Below, piece after piece: positions 13,419-20,542 of a stretch of DNA of 20,746 nt. Made by a program: the position numbers and the translations under genes. A model generated the notes under the pieces. It saw only the letters and a program-made list of their open reading frames with translations, made no database searches and had not been told where the DNA came from. Numbering within the stretch: the stretch's first letter is position 1; each line of letters starts with the position of its first letter. Source of the DNA: a virus; IMG/VR virus record IMGVR_UViG_3300006090_000003, positions 1 to 20,746 of that record, one strand, 5' to 3'.

Positions 13419-14936
13419 TTATGCCGCGTATGCTTTGGCTATGTTGCCTAAATAGTTCGTCCCATCATTTGTGATTGAAACTATGTCTATACCTGTTGTC
13501 GCGGTTGTTGTTAAAGTTGGTGTTCCGCCAGCAAACTTAACTGCTGAACTGCCTTCTGTCCCGAACGCCCCTGTTCGATCTCCTGTCCCATCTTGAGTTA
13601 TAATTATTGAACAAGTTTGTCCTGTTCCTAAATTCTTAATATTAAATGTTGTGTTGTGTCCCAATGTAATTGTAAATGTTGGACCTAAACTACAATCCAC
13701 ATTCACAGTAGTGCTTGATGTTAAGGCTGTAATTTTTTCACGATAGGATTCTAACTTACCTACTGCTGATAATGCGTCTGCGTCTTCAGCATAAAAAGCA
13801 TATTCGTTTGTAATGTCTGATGCACCTGAATTTGTATTGGCATAAAAAGCATAAGAATTTGTAATTGCAGATGTCCCAGAACCACCTGTTGAAACACCAG
13901 TTGCATAATACTGATATGCATTTGGAATTGATATTGTAGAGCCGCTGTTAGGATTTATATCCATCCAACTTGTATAAGCCGCGGTTCCTGCATTTGTAGT
14001 AGATGAATCCGGATTCATCGCATTAAACGACATATCACCTGTGCTTTCAGTTTTAATATTTACTCCTGTTTGAACACCACTGGCATTTCCAATTTCACTA
14101 TCGTTAGCAGAGGTATTTGTTAGCAAACACTCATTTGCTAAAGCCATTGGTCCTCTACTCAAATAACTGGATGTGGCATTTATAGCCGATCCATTTAAGT
14201 CAAACTCAATAAAAGCATATTGTCTCCATCTGTCATTTGAATTATTTGTTCTTTGTCCTGAGTCTAATTTAATTTTCGTCAGCATATTATTGGAATAAAG
14301 TCTGTCGTTTGCTATGGTATGAGTCAAATCCTCATAATACATATTATTGGAACCATTGTATCTGGACTCTGTGCTCCAATTAGAAAAAGTTCCACTATTA
14401 GCAGATATAACAATCAATCCAGTTCCGTTTGCTTGAAGATTTAAATCTTCATTACTTCTTAAACCTGATATTGTTGCTGATCCGCTATCAATACTAATTG
14501 TGTCTGTTGAAATATCTGAAGCATCACCTGATGTTGTAATGGCTCCTGTTGCTGTAATATTTCCTGTCGCGGCTAAAGTTGATCCATCGTATGTTAATCC
14601 ACTTTCCGCATCTAATTCTGTTGTTGTTGCTCCTACAGAAACAAGTTCATTTGCTGTTGCGTTGTTTAATGCTGTAATAGCCGGTGTCGCACCTGTTATG
14701 GTTAAAGTTGTTCCTGATACTGCGGTAGTAATATTTGAACCGCCCGCCACGGTAATTGTATTTCCGTCATCTACTTGTATTACCGTTGATGAATCATCAC
14801 CTAATCCCCAACTGCTGTCTCTTAAATTAATAAGATTTGAATCTAATTCCGCGTGTGTTAGGGCACTACCGGATGCCGCTGTTGAACTAACTGAACTTGT
14901 TGTTGCTGTTCTTGTTTTTAAATGGGCTTTTGTCAT
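13419..14936 (-). CDS. Large repeat-rich tail fibre protein
   Basis: Encodes 505 residues, the largest of the fibre block. The N-terminus has SALTHAELDSNLINLRDSSW, an anchor-like motif common in marine phage fibres. After it come repeated strand-turn units rich in Thr/Ala/Gly (GLTYDGSTLAATGNITATGA), giving a likely beta-helical shaft, then a globular middle with Asn/Ser/Tyr, and a C-terminal jelly-roll-like part (about residues 410-500) with FTITLGHNTTFNIKNLGTGQ. It probably binds the host or forms the side fibre. The ribosome site is AGGAG in a small hairpin loop (14944-14955). Confidence 0.7.
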   Translation of the reverse strand: MTKAHLKTRTATTSSVSSTAASGSALTHAELDSNLINLRDSSWGLGDDSSTVIQVDDGNTITVAGGSNITTAVSGTTLTITGATPAITALNNATANELVSVGATTTELDAESGLTYDGSTLAATGNITATGAITTSGDASDISTDTISIDSGSATISGLRSNEDLNLQANGTGLIVISANSGTFSNWSTESRYNGSNNMYYEDLTHTIANDRLYSNNMLTKIKLDSGQRTNNSNDRWRQYAFIEFDLNGSAINATSSYLSRGPMALANECLLTNTSANDSEIGNASGVQTGVNIKTESTGDMSFNAMNPDSSTTNAGTAAYTSWMDINPNSGSTISIPNAYQYYATGVSTGGSGTSAITNSYAFYANTNSGASDITNEYAFYAEDADALSAVGKLESYREKITALTSSTTVNVDCSLGPTFTITLGHNTTFNIKNLGTGQTCSIIITQDGTGDRTGAFGTEGSSAVKFAGGTPTLTTTATTGIDIVSITNDGTNYLGNIAKAYAA

Positions 14937-14994
14937 AATAGTTAAACTCCTGTTTTAATACACGTATTTACTTTCAATACTTGTATATTTATAA

Positions 14995-15612
14995 CTAACT
15001 ATAGAATTTAACTATTTTTTCTTTTTCTTTACAAATTATTATGTGTGTTTTTTGTTGTTCTTCTACTGCTATTTCCCATCCGCAAGTAGGATTGTAATAT
15101 GTATAAACTATTTTTGTTGGGTCCATCCCAATAGTATGAACAATAACCGTTGGTAATGACTTAATGCTTGTAGTTAAACTAATAGTTGTTGCTTCTTTAG
15201 GACATTTCTCGAACAAGTTATTAAATTGATTTGGTGTTTTTGATGTTTTTGGTGTTTTTGGTGTTTTCGATGGTTTGGAAGTTTGGTGGATCTTTTTCTT
15301 TGGTTTATCAATTATATCTATAATTTTTGGTCTGTCTTCATCAACAAAATAATCCGCTTCTAATGTTTTAGCACTACGGCTTCTTATTTTAAGATTACCC
15401 ATCATTATCCATTTGCTTGGTGCTAAAAGTTTGTTGTCTGCCATATCCTTCCAATTTTTATAATTTCTCATTTTAGGATTTAGTTGTAGGCTCCACCCTT
15501 GTTCTAATTTGTCGTTTATTACAACCTCGAACACACACTTATAAATTGTTCCTGTCCATTTTGTTTGTGTTTTTGATGGATATGGTCCTAAATGTGTTAA
15601 ACATCCTTCCAT
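14995..15612 (-). CDS. Two-part hypothetical protein with Lys-Thr-Pro linker
   Basis: Encodes 205 residues from the ATG at 15612, which overlaps the upstream stop (TAATG) and has AAAGGAG upstream; an earlier in-frame start would overlap the HNH-like gene. An N-terminal part of about 110 residues (tryptophan-rich, with PSKTQTKWTGTIYKC and GWSLQLNPKM) is joined by a repeat linker (PSKTPKTPKTSKTP) to a C-terminal part with EKCPKEATTISL and YYNPTCGWEIAVEEQQ. No family recognised. It lies just before the fibre block. A 58-base AT-rich gap to the next gene contains no clear promoter. Confidence 0.6.
   Translation of the reverse strand: MEGCLTHLGPYPSKTQTKWTGTIYKCVFEVVINDKLEQGWSLQLNPKMRNYKNWKDMADNKLLAPSKWIMMGNLKIRSRSAKTLEADYFVDEDRPKIIDIIDKPKKKIHQTSKPSKTPKTPKTSKTPNQFNNLFEKCPKEATTISLTTSIKSLPTVIVHTIGMDPTKIVYTYYNPTCGWEIAVEEQQKTHIIICKEKEKIVKFYS
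15233..15268 (-). repeat. Nine-base tandem repeat coding for a Lys-Thr-Pro linker
   Basis: Four near-identical nine-base units (ggtgttttt, with one or two changes) follow each other and encode repeated Lys-Thr-Pro or Lys-Thr-Ser. The run forms a flexible linker and can change length by slippage. Confidence 0.75.
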
Positions 15613-15914
15613 TATTTTTTCTCCTTTGTTGATCTTGGTCCAATAAAACAATTTTGTTTATTCCAAGGTTTGCCTTCATCATATCTATGTAATTGATAAC
15701 TATCGGCTTTTTTACCTCGCTTGTCCATACAATCTGCCCAAAAATTCCAATAATCAGCAAATACAAGTTCCCATCCTTCATCTCTAAAATGTGCTTGTGC
15801 TTTTGCTAATAGATACCATCGATTAACAATACGTTTATCGTTGCTTGGTCCATATTTCCATCTATCCGGGAACTTTAAACCTTTTTGTCCGCTTACATAT
15901 CCTCTAAATGTCAT
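15612..15914 (-). CDS. Small HNH-like protein (possibly degenerate nuclease)
   Basis: Encodes 100 residues. The C-terminal half, DYWNFWADCMDKRGKKADSY followed by QLHRYDEGKPWNKQNCFIGP, copies the pattern of small phage HNH-like proteins (S-x-x-L-x-R-x-D ... W-x-x-x-N-C). The usual HNH residues are only partly present: H76 and D79 with N88 and C89, but no clear metal-binding His pair, so activity is doubtful. It may be a remnant or a DNA-binding member. The ATG is at 15914, two bases after the previous gene. Confidence 0.45.
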   Translation of the reverse strand: MTFRGYVSGQKGLKFPDRWKYGPSNDKRIVNRWYLLAKAQAHFRDEGWELVFADYWNFWADCMDKRGKKADSYQLHRYDEGKPWNKQNCFIGPRSTKEKK

Positions 15915-15916
15915 TA

Positions 15917-16417
15917 TTAAACCAACCTCAAATTATTAGTTGTTTTCAAATGTGTTAATACAAGCATTCCTCTTAAATCTTTAGCATACGGATGTCTCCA
16001 CTTTAACTTTTTAGATATTGGCATATCAAAATCATCTTTAGTAATATCCCATTTCTCGCTTTTTAAAAAAAGTTCATCAAGTAATTTTAAGTATTCTAAA
16101 TCTTCTTGTAAAGGAATTGTTTTATGTCTTGCTTTTGGATAATAATATCCTGTTTTACCTTCTACAACATCATTTCCTTTTTTATCACTTTTTTGTGTTT
16201 TTCGTATATCATTATTAATATAAGTGATTGCTTTACTATGTAATCTTTTTAATGTTGATATTAAATCTTGTTTATGTTCTTTACCTGCTACTTTAATTGG
16301 CGCAAAAGCAGGCTTACTAAATTCAGTTATAGTCATATTTTTTAACCAAGGAACCCATTCATCTACTTTAATATCATAATCAAGTTGTTCATTCCAATAT
16401 TTTCTAATCGTAATCAT
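15917..16417 (-). CDS. Hypothetical protein, 166 residues
   Basis: Tryptophan-rich N-terminus (ITIRKYWNEQLDYDIKVDEW), then a basic helix (LISTLKRLHSKAITYINNDI), a region with GYYYPKARHKTIPLQEDL, and a C-terminus (WRHPYAKDLRGMLVLTHLKT). No catalytic motif or family recognised. Its ATG overlaps the lipoprotein stop (ATGA), so the two are translationally coupled. Confidence 0.55.
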   Translation of the reverse strand: MITIRKYWNEQLDYDIKVDEWVPWLKNMTITEFSKPAFAPIKVAGKEHKQDLISTLKRLHSKAITYINNDIRKTQKSDKKGNDVVEGKTGYYYPKARHKTIPLQEDLEYLKLLDELFLKSEKWDITKDDFDMPISKKLKWRHPYAKDLRGMLVLTHLKTTNNLRLV

Positions 16418-16719
16418 TTTATTACACTATGTCCTCTGTTTATTAAACATTGTTTAACCGCTAATCTATATGTTGATTGGCGTTTTGGTATCAAGCCTAA
16501 ACTTGCTGTGCTAAAATACCAATTAACCGCCTGTTGATACGAGTCCCAAGCCTTATTAACGTGTTCATCCACTAACGTTTCACAATGTTGTATGTCGTTT
16601 GTTATTTGGTTTGCTTGGTCTGTTGTAAATGTGCCTGACCTCCCGGCTGTATCTATAACAGGCTTGTATGAACAAGCGGTTAAAATCATTATAAAACTAA
16701 TTGCTAATAGTTTTTTCAT
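16414..16719 (-). CDS. Small phage lipoprotein
   Basis: Encodes 101 residues from the ATG at 16719, chosen because AAAGGA lies about 6 bases upstream; a start at 16740 would add seven residues within the methyltransferase. The N-terminus is a signal peptide (MKKLLAISFIMILTAC) with lipobox LTAC, so Cys16 would be lipidated after cleavage and the protein anchored in the membrane. The rest resembles a common small lipoprotein pattern (PVIDTAGRSGTF and a C-terminal CLINRGHSVIK). It could be a superinfection-exclusion or spanin-type lipoprotein; neither is shown. Confidence 0.75.
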   Translation of the reverse strand: MKKLLAISFIMILTACSYKPVIDTAGRSGTFTTDQANQITNDIQHCETLVDEHVNKAWDSYQQAVNWYFSTASLGLIPKRQSTYRLAVKQCLINRGHSVIK

Positions 16720-17398
16720 TTGTTTCCTTTCTAAAAACAAAGTTAGCAGGTTTGTTTGCTCCTAAATGTCCTGGTAATGCCGCTATTTGTTTAAATCCAA
16801 ATGTATCTATTAAGTATTGCCCTGCGTTTTTTGGATTATTAGCCGAACGTTTAAAGTCTTCCATATAAATTGTTGGATTACATTCAGTTAATATTTTTTT
16901 AGCACCTTTTAATAATGTTAATTCAAAGCCTTCAACATCTATTTTTATAAAATCAACTCTCGTAAATTCTTTCTTTTCATAAAATGAATCTAAAGTTGTT
17001 ATATCAACTGCTATCATACGTTCTCTTGATGTAATCTTTCTATTCAAACGCATTTTTTCCATACTGCTTCTACCACCATTATATAAACATATTTTCATTG
17101 GTTGTCCTGTTCCAAAATAATCCCCTAATGCTGTCTTGTGTAATTTTACATTGTTAATGTCTCGTAAATTGTGTTCAAAACACTCTATATGTCTTGGCAC
17201 TGGCTCAAAACTATGAACTTGATTAAAAAGTTTAGATAATTTCTTACTCCAAACACCAATATGTCCTCCACAATCTAATGCTACCATATTTGCGCCTTGC
17301 GTCATTGCCATTGTTTTTTTAATGTTTGTTGCTTCGTAAGTTTCCCGCATTACGGGATCGTTATCTGGCATTGCCCAATTATTTTTTGTTATTTTCAT
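16697..17398 (-). CDS. FkbM-family SAM-dependent methyltransferase
   Basis: Encodes 233 residues. SAM-binding motif I is VALDCGGHIG at residues 39-48, followed by HSFEPVPRH (acidic residue E65 binding the ribose) and the FkbM signature VDFIKIDVEGFE at 148-159. Members O-methylate small molecules and sugars, often in surface polysaccharides. In a phage it may alter host or virion glycans or be an auxiliary gene. It lies in the middle of the genome between small unknown genes, and its end overlaps the lipoprotein start. The fold is secure; the substrate is unknown. Confidence 0.88.
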   Translation of the reverse strand: MKITKNNWAMPDNDPVMRETYEATNIKKTMAMTQGANMVALDCGGHIGVWSKKLSKLFNQVHSFEPVPRHIECFEHNLRDINNVKLHKTALGDYFGTGQPMKICLYNGGRSSMEKMRLNRKITSRERMIAVDITTLDSFYEKKEFTRVDFIKIDVEGFELTLLKGAKKILTECNPTIYMEDFKRSANNPKNAGQYLIDTFGFKQIAALPGHLGANKPANFVFRKETNEKTISN

Positions 17399-18098
17399 CT
17401 TTATCTCCTGTATATTTCCATTTGTTGCTATAAGAACCTTCTTTGCTAACTAATTCCCAATTAAACCATTTTTTAATACATCTTCTTCCAAGCATAGTAG
17501 TATAACTGCTTTTATATCTTTTAGTTTCTAAAACTTTTGTTGGTTTGAAGGCTTTTATAACTGCGTTTATTTGATTTTGTAATTTAATAGTATCGCCGTA
17601 TGTTAATTCATATGGTAGATACATTACTGGTCTCATTTCCCTTGTATCAATATGACACGTTGGCTTGTTATCGGAATAATTTTTTAGATGTATTGGTCCT
17701 TTTGTAATACCATTTCTTCTTTTATCAATTCTTTTTACATATTCCGCTTCTAAATATGCCTCATTACTGCTAAAGAAACCATTAATAACATTTTGAAGTC
17801 TAAAACTACTATCGTCCATACGTAATACACACGTTGATATTGGGTTGTCGCCTTGATATGAATATTTGTTTCTTTTGTTAGGTAATAAATTCCCAAACTT
17901 GTCTTTTACTTTACCTTTGAGTTTGTGTGTTAAACTATTTTTATAACACCAATGCTTAAACTTGCTTCTATGAAACGTTTGCCCTAATGCTTCTAATAAT
18001 TGATCTTTCCACAAGTAGTCTAACAATGCTTTTGTGTCCATATAAATTATATTGTCGCCTCTGTTGTTTGTTATGCGTGTAATATTATAGTCTATCAT
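17379..18098 (-). CDS. Hypothetical protein, 239 residues
   Basis: Basic and rich in Asn, Lys and Tyr. Parts seen: KALLDYLWKDQLLEALGQTF, FKHWCYKNSLTHKLKGKVKD, TCHIDTREMRPVMYLPYELT, and a basic C-terminus with TTMLGRRCIKKWFNWELVSK. No nuclease, kinase or helicase motif is evident. AAAGGAG lies about 9 bases before the ATG at 18098. It overlaps the methyltransferase start by 20 bases. Unknown; may bind nucleic acid. Confidence 0.55.
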   Translation of the reverse strand: MIDYNITRITNNRGDNIIYMDTKALLDYLWKDQLLEALGQTFHRSKFKHWCYKNSLTHKLKGKVKDKFGNLLPNKRNKYSYQGDNPISTCVLRMDDSSFRLQNVINGFFSSNEAYLEAEYVKRIDKRRNGITKGPIHLKNYSDNKPTCHIDTREMRPVMYLPYELTYGDTIKLQNQINAVIKAFKPTKVLETKRYKSSYTTMLGRRCIKKWFNWELVSKEGSYSNKWKYTGDKDENNKK

Positions 18099-18133
18099 AT
18101 TACCTTCTCTCCTTTAACAAATCGATATACATA

Positions 18134-18373
18134 TTACTCCCATTCACTATTATAATTGCTAACTCCATAAGGTCCTTCAAGCATCGCGGAGAATACTATC
18201 TCGATCTGATACCAACTGAAGCCTCGGCCTCGTAGATCTTTAATCAACCTCTCGTGCTTATGCCCCGGGCCATTCCAAGGTAAGTCGTTAAGCCAATTAT
18301 AAAAAATCTCTTTGTTTTCTACCTCGTCTCCGGTATCTATTCTATCGTAATGTTTGATTGTTTTCATTAACAT
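18134..18373 (-). CDS. Small hypothetical protein, 79 residues
   Basis: The product is acidic to neutral with LNDLPWNGPGHKHERLIKDL, then RGRGFSWYQIEIVFSAMLEG, and a short acidic end. Two start codons are possible (18373 and 18367). It directly follows the upstream gene in a TAATATG junction, so coupling is likely. No family recognised. Confidence 0.5.
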   Translation of the reverse strand: MLMKTIKHYDRIDTGDEVENKEIFYNWLNDLPWNGPGHKHERLIKDLRGRGFSWYQIEIVFSAMLEGPYGVSNYNSEWE

Positions 18374-18374
18374 A

Positions 18375-18890
18375 TTAAGCCGTTTCCTTTTCTAACTTAT
18401 TAATGTAAGTTGTTTGTTTAGGGTTTTCATCTTTAATAGTATCCCAATCAATTGTATAACCTAATTCGTCAAGAGCATTTACATAATTTGAAAGCATACA
18501 TTCTCTACTTTCAACATCTGGATAATGCTCTTCTTCATATACATCATAATCGTGTATAGAGTAAAAGTAAGACATACAAGGTGCTCCGCCAATTATATCC
18601 CATAACCTTTCAGCAACCTCTCGTTGTTCTTTACTATCCATTTTTTCAACTTTATCATAATCTAAATAAGTCTTGAAACTACCATAATAGTCTGTATCAA
18701 TATCTTCTATTAAATCTAATAGTTTTTTATCTAATGGGTTTTTACTTTTTTTTAATTGTTCCATCACTTCTTTATACATTCTTGTAGTTTGTGTTTTATG
18801 TAATGGTATATCTAAAGGCCAAAAGCAATAAGCCTCACCATCTTCCATTCCATAAGGAGTATTTGTGTGTATAGTAGTCATATGTTCCAT
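18375..18890 (-). CDS. Hypothetical acidic protein, 171 residues
   Basis: Acidic and aromatic, mainly helical; parts include MYKEVMEQLKKSKNPLDKKL, YYGSFKTYLDYDKVEKMDS and YSIHDYDVYEEEHYPDVESR. It ends in KETA, similar to other genes of this operon. GAAGG lies 6-7 bases before the ATG at 18890. No family recognised. Confidence 0.55.
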   Translation of the reverse strand: MEHMTTIHTNTPYGMEDGEAYCFWPLDIPLHKTQTTRMYKEVMEQLKKSKNPLDKKLLDLIEDIDTDYYGSFKTYLDYDKVEKMDSKEQREVAERLWDIIGGAPCMSYFYSIHDYDVYEEEHYPDVESRECMLSNYVNALDELGYTIDWDTIKDENPKQTTYINKLEKETA

Positions 18891-18891
18891 A

Positions 18892-19131
18892 TTAAGCCTT
18901 CACTCCCGCCCTTGGAGTTGTATCGCCATCTCCTTCATATATTAAACTTTCAATTGATTTATTTTTAATTTCTTTTAAACACGTAAGTTGGTATTCTACA
19001 TCAGCAATTTTATTGTCTAATTTTTTTCGTTCTTCCCAATATGCTTGTTTGATCTCTTCATTGTCTTTAGCATTAAAATCCATTGGTGCTACCATAAGTG
19101 TATATTCGTTTATGTCTTTATTGTCTGTCAT
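18892..19131 (-). CDS. Early protein with duplicated start (copy A), 79 residues
   Basis: The first 12 residues, MTDNKDINEYTL, and then AP two residues later are identical to the start of the next protein upstream, 19133-19432; the remainder differs. The body is a charged helix with likely coiled coil (EEIKQAYWEERKKLDNKIAD). Function unknown. The DNA repeat behind the shared start is listed separately. Confidence 0.6.
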   Translation of the reverse strand: MTDNKDINEYTLMVAPMDFNAKDNEEIKQAYWEERKKLDNKIADVEYQLTCLKEIKNKSIESLIYEGDGDTTPRAGVKA

Positions 19132-19132
19132 A
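19083..19132 (-). repeat. Repeated gene-start sequence, copy A
   Basis: Fifty bases matching 19384-19433 at an offset of 301. The block 19097-19122 is exactly the same in both; other positions differ at a few sites. It covers the ATG and first 14-16 codons of the two neighbouring early genes. Confidence 0.85.
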
Positions 19133-19432
19133 TTATTTGTAATCCTTTAAAGCCTTTATAACTTCTTCTCTGGCTACTTTATCATATTGAATTTTAATAT
19201 CTTTTAACTTTGGTGCTTTAGACATCAAATAATCTATAATGCCCTGATCAAGTTTGCCATTTAATAATTGTTTGATCTGTTCCTTCTTTACTTCTGCTTC
19301 ACCCTTAAGGTATATTGCTTCTGCTATATCCCAACTATGTCCGTGTTTTGTTATAACATTGTCTATATAATAACCTATTTCTTTTGGTGCTTCTGTTAGT
19401 GTATATTCGTTTATGTCTTTATTATCTGTCAT
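19133..19432 (-). CDS. Early protein with duplicated start (copy B), 99 residues
   Basis: Shares MTDNKDINEYTL plus AP with the neighbour at 18892-19131. The rest is helical with GHSWDIAEAIYLKGEAEVKK and KLDQGIIDYLMSKAPKLKDI and is unlike the neighbour. Overlaps the upstream gene by 11 bases. No family recognised. Confidence 0.6.
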   Translation of the reverse strand: MTDNKDINEYTLTEAPKEIGYYIDNVITKHGHSWDIAEAIYLKGEAEVKKEQIKQLLNGKLDQGIIDYLMSKAPKLKDIKIQYDKVAREEVIKALKDYK

Positions 19433-19433
19433 A
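19384..19433 (-). repeat. Repeated gene-start sequence, copy B
   Basis: Partner of 19083-19132. The match runs over the start codon and the first codons, then stops, so two different genes carry the same beginning. Confidence 0.85.
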
Positions 19434-19640
19434 CAAATTATTCTCGCTCTCTGTTAGTTCATAAAGTAATCCTTGTAATTGTGAAAGCACTGGTATATCA
19501 TCATATGGTGCTTCTACTTTGTAGCCTAAAAAAGCATAAACTTTTTCAAGTTCATCTATTGCTGTTTCAACTTTTCCAATCATTACTTCTGGTGTTGCTA
19601 ATTGGTTTGGCTTGAATAAACTTAATTGTTCTTTTGTCAT
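19422..19640 (-). CDS. Small hypothetical early protein, 72 residues
   Basis: Begins MTKEQLSLFKPNQ and contains a helical, acidic stretch (VETAIDELEKVYAFLGYKVE). The ATG at 19640 overlaps the upstream stop (TAATG). It carries the strong AGGAGA ribosome site that belongs to the 28-base cassette at 19627-19654. No family recognised. Confidence 0.55.
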   Translation of the reverse strand: MTKEQLSLFKPNQLATPEVMIGKVETAIDELEKVYAFLGYKVEAPYDDIPVLSQLQGLLYELTESENNLYDR

Positions 19641-19654
19641 TATGCTGTCTCCTC
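19627..19654 (-). repeat. Ribosome-site and start cassette, copy 2
   Basis: Twenty-eight bases spanning the AGGAGA ribosome site, the ATG and the MTKE codons. It matches 20515-20542 at 27 of 28 positions, 888 bases apart. Confidence 0.85.
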
Positions 19655-19864
19655 ACCATCGGATGTAAATGCTTTGCCTAAATTAGGCACGACAACCACT
19701 CCACCTGGTTTCAACATACTGCTCATTTTATTAAACCATTCATTGTTTGCTTTATGTTGTGAATCAGTAAGACTATTGTAGTGTTTTTCACTCCAACCTC
19801 TCCCTTGTGCTTTAGCCTGCTTAACTCTGTCTTCGTATGTGCCTCTGTTTTTTGCTTGTCCCAT
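19640..19864 (-). CDS. Small early protein with conserved GQAKNRG start, 74 residues
   Basis: Starts MGQAKNRGTYEDRVKQAKAQ, a beginning I have seen in small phage and proteobacterial proteins of unknown function. The middle is SLTDSQHKANNEWFNKMSSM, then a hydrophobic KPGGVVVVPNLGKAF. Preceded by a perfect AAGGAGG about 9 bases before the ATG, and downstream of the strongest promoter in the window, so probably well expressed. Confidence 0.65.
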   Translation of the reverse strand: MGQAKNRGTYEDRVKQAKAQGRGWSEKHYNSLTDSQHKANNEWFNKMSSMLKPGGVVVVPNLGKAFTSDGEETA

Positions 19865-19915
19865 CGCTTATATCCTCCTTTTTTGTATATTTGTTTTTTT
19901 TAACATTATGTATTT

Positions 19916-19943
19916 ATTATAACATATATTAGTAGTATGTCAA
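19916..19943 (-). promoter_or_regulatory. Near-perfect sigma70 promoter
   Basis: In minus-strand sense TTGACA (19938-19943) is followed after 16 bases by TATAAT (19916-19921), with TGT just before it giving an extended -10. It would start transcription about 19905-19909, roughly 40 bases before the gene at 19864. Beside the -35 lies a small inverted repeat TGCTT-AA-AAGCA (19945-19956), a possible operator. This gap of 104 bases contains no gene. Confidence 0.85.
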
Positions 19944-19968
19944 GTGCTTAAAAGCATTATTTTACAAC

Positions 19969-20247
19969 TTATAATTGTATTGTCTCCTTAACAAATAATT
20001 CTGGGAATAAACCTTTTTCTTGCCAATCATCTCCAAACTTTTTATTCACAGCCAAAACAGACTTGCCATCAAGCGGATAAGCAACTACATAGGCATAATC
20101 AAGACCTTTTTTGTATAGCATAACTTGGACCTCTACCAATTTTTGCATTTTGTTAGCATCATTTACACCTTTATAATAATTTAATGTGCTATTATTGAGC
20201 CTGGCAGTAATATAACCGTTTTTTAGATTTAATATTTTCTTTGTCAT
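19969..20247 (-). CDS. Small hypothetical early protein, 92 residues
   Basis: Basic with MTKKILNLKNGYITARLNNS and VEVQVMLYKKGLDYAYVVAY; mixed helical and strand character. The ATG at 20247 overlaps the upstream stop (TAATG). It lies upstream of the internal promoter, so it belongs to the earlier part of the operon. No family recognised. Confidence 0.55.
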   Translation of the reverse strand: MTKKILNLKNGYITARLNNSTLNYYKGVNDANKMQKLVEVQVMLYKKGLDYAYVVAYPLDGKSVLAVNKKFGDDWQEKGLFPELFVKETIQL

Positions 20248-20528
20248 TAGGCTACCTTCTCAACGGTTAAGGAGTCTAAATTCCTATCACATTCGTAGTC
20301 TGAATCATAGTTCTTATCACCATATTTCTCTAATCTATATTCATCAGCACATAAAGACTCTACAATATCCTCGTCAGTTTCCCAAGTAGTAATCTCGCCA
20401 CAATGTTCATCAGTAAAAGTAAGTTCTCCTTCTGCACCGTCTGGATCGGGCTCTATATCACCACAAGTCCATTTATATTTGTATGGTCCTTTTAACACCT
20501 TGATTAGTTTGTCGTGTTCTTTTGTCAT
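20247..20528 (-). CDS. Very acidic small protein, 93 residues
   Basis: It contains 26 Asp/Glu against 11 Lys/Arg, net about -15. Acidic patches alternate along the chain (GDIEPDPDGAEGE, TWETDEDIVES, YGDKNYDSDYECD). It also has four Cys (22, 43, 60, 80). Early phage proteins of this kind are sometimes DNA mimics that block host nucleases or other DNA-binding proteins, but no such family is recognised here. AGGAGA precedes the ATG at 20528, which overlaps the upstream stop by four bases. Confidence 0.6.
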   Translation of the reverse strand: MTKEHDKLIKVLKGPYKYKWTCGDIEPDPDGAEGELTFTDEHCGEITTWETDEDIVESLCADEYRLEKYGDKNYDSDYECDRNLDSLTVEKVA

Positions 20529-20542
20529 TCTGCTGTCTCCTC
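20515..20542 (-). repeat. Ribosome-site and start cassette, copy 1
   Basis: Matches 19627-19654 at 27 of 28 positions. It contains the ribosome site AGGAGA, the last codons of the upstream gene and the first four codons (MTKE) of the downstream gene. Confidence 0.85.

Noticed and set aside
14500-14958. Plus-strand open frame of 152 codons, and other plus-strand frames such as 9876-10244 and 3519-3743
   Set aside because: They lie opposite well-supported minus-strand genes, have low-complexity Val/Ala/Ser composition mirroring the other strand, and lack ribosome sites.
14986-14993. TATAAATA on the minus strand before the large fibre gene, like a T4 late promoter
   Set aside because: The motif is cheap in AT-rich DNA, and nothing in the window indicates T4-type late transcription factors.
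15539-15781. Minus-strand frame of 80 codons across the HNH-like gene
   Set aside because: Overlaps two genes with good ribosome sites and junctions; no independent evidence.
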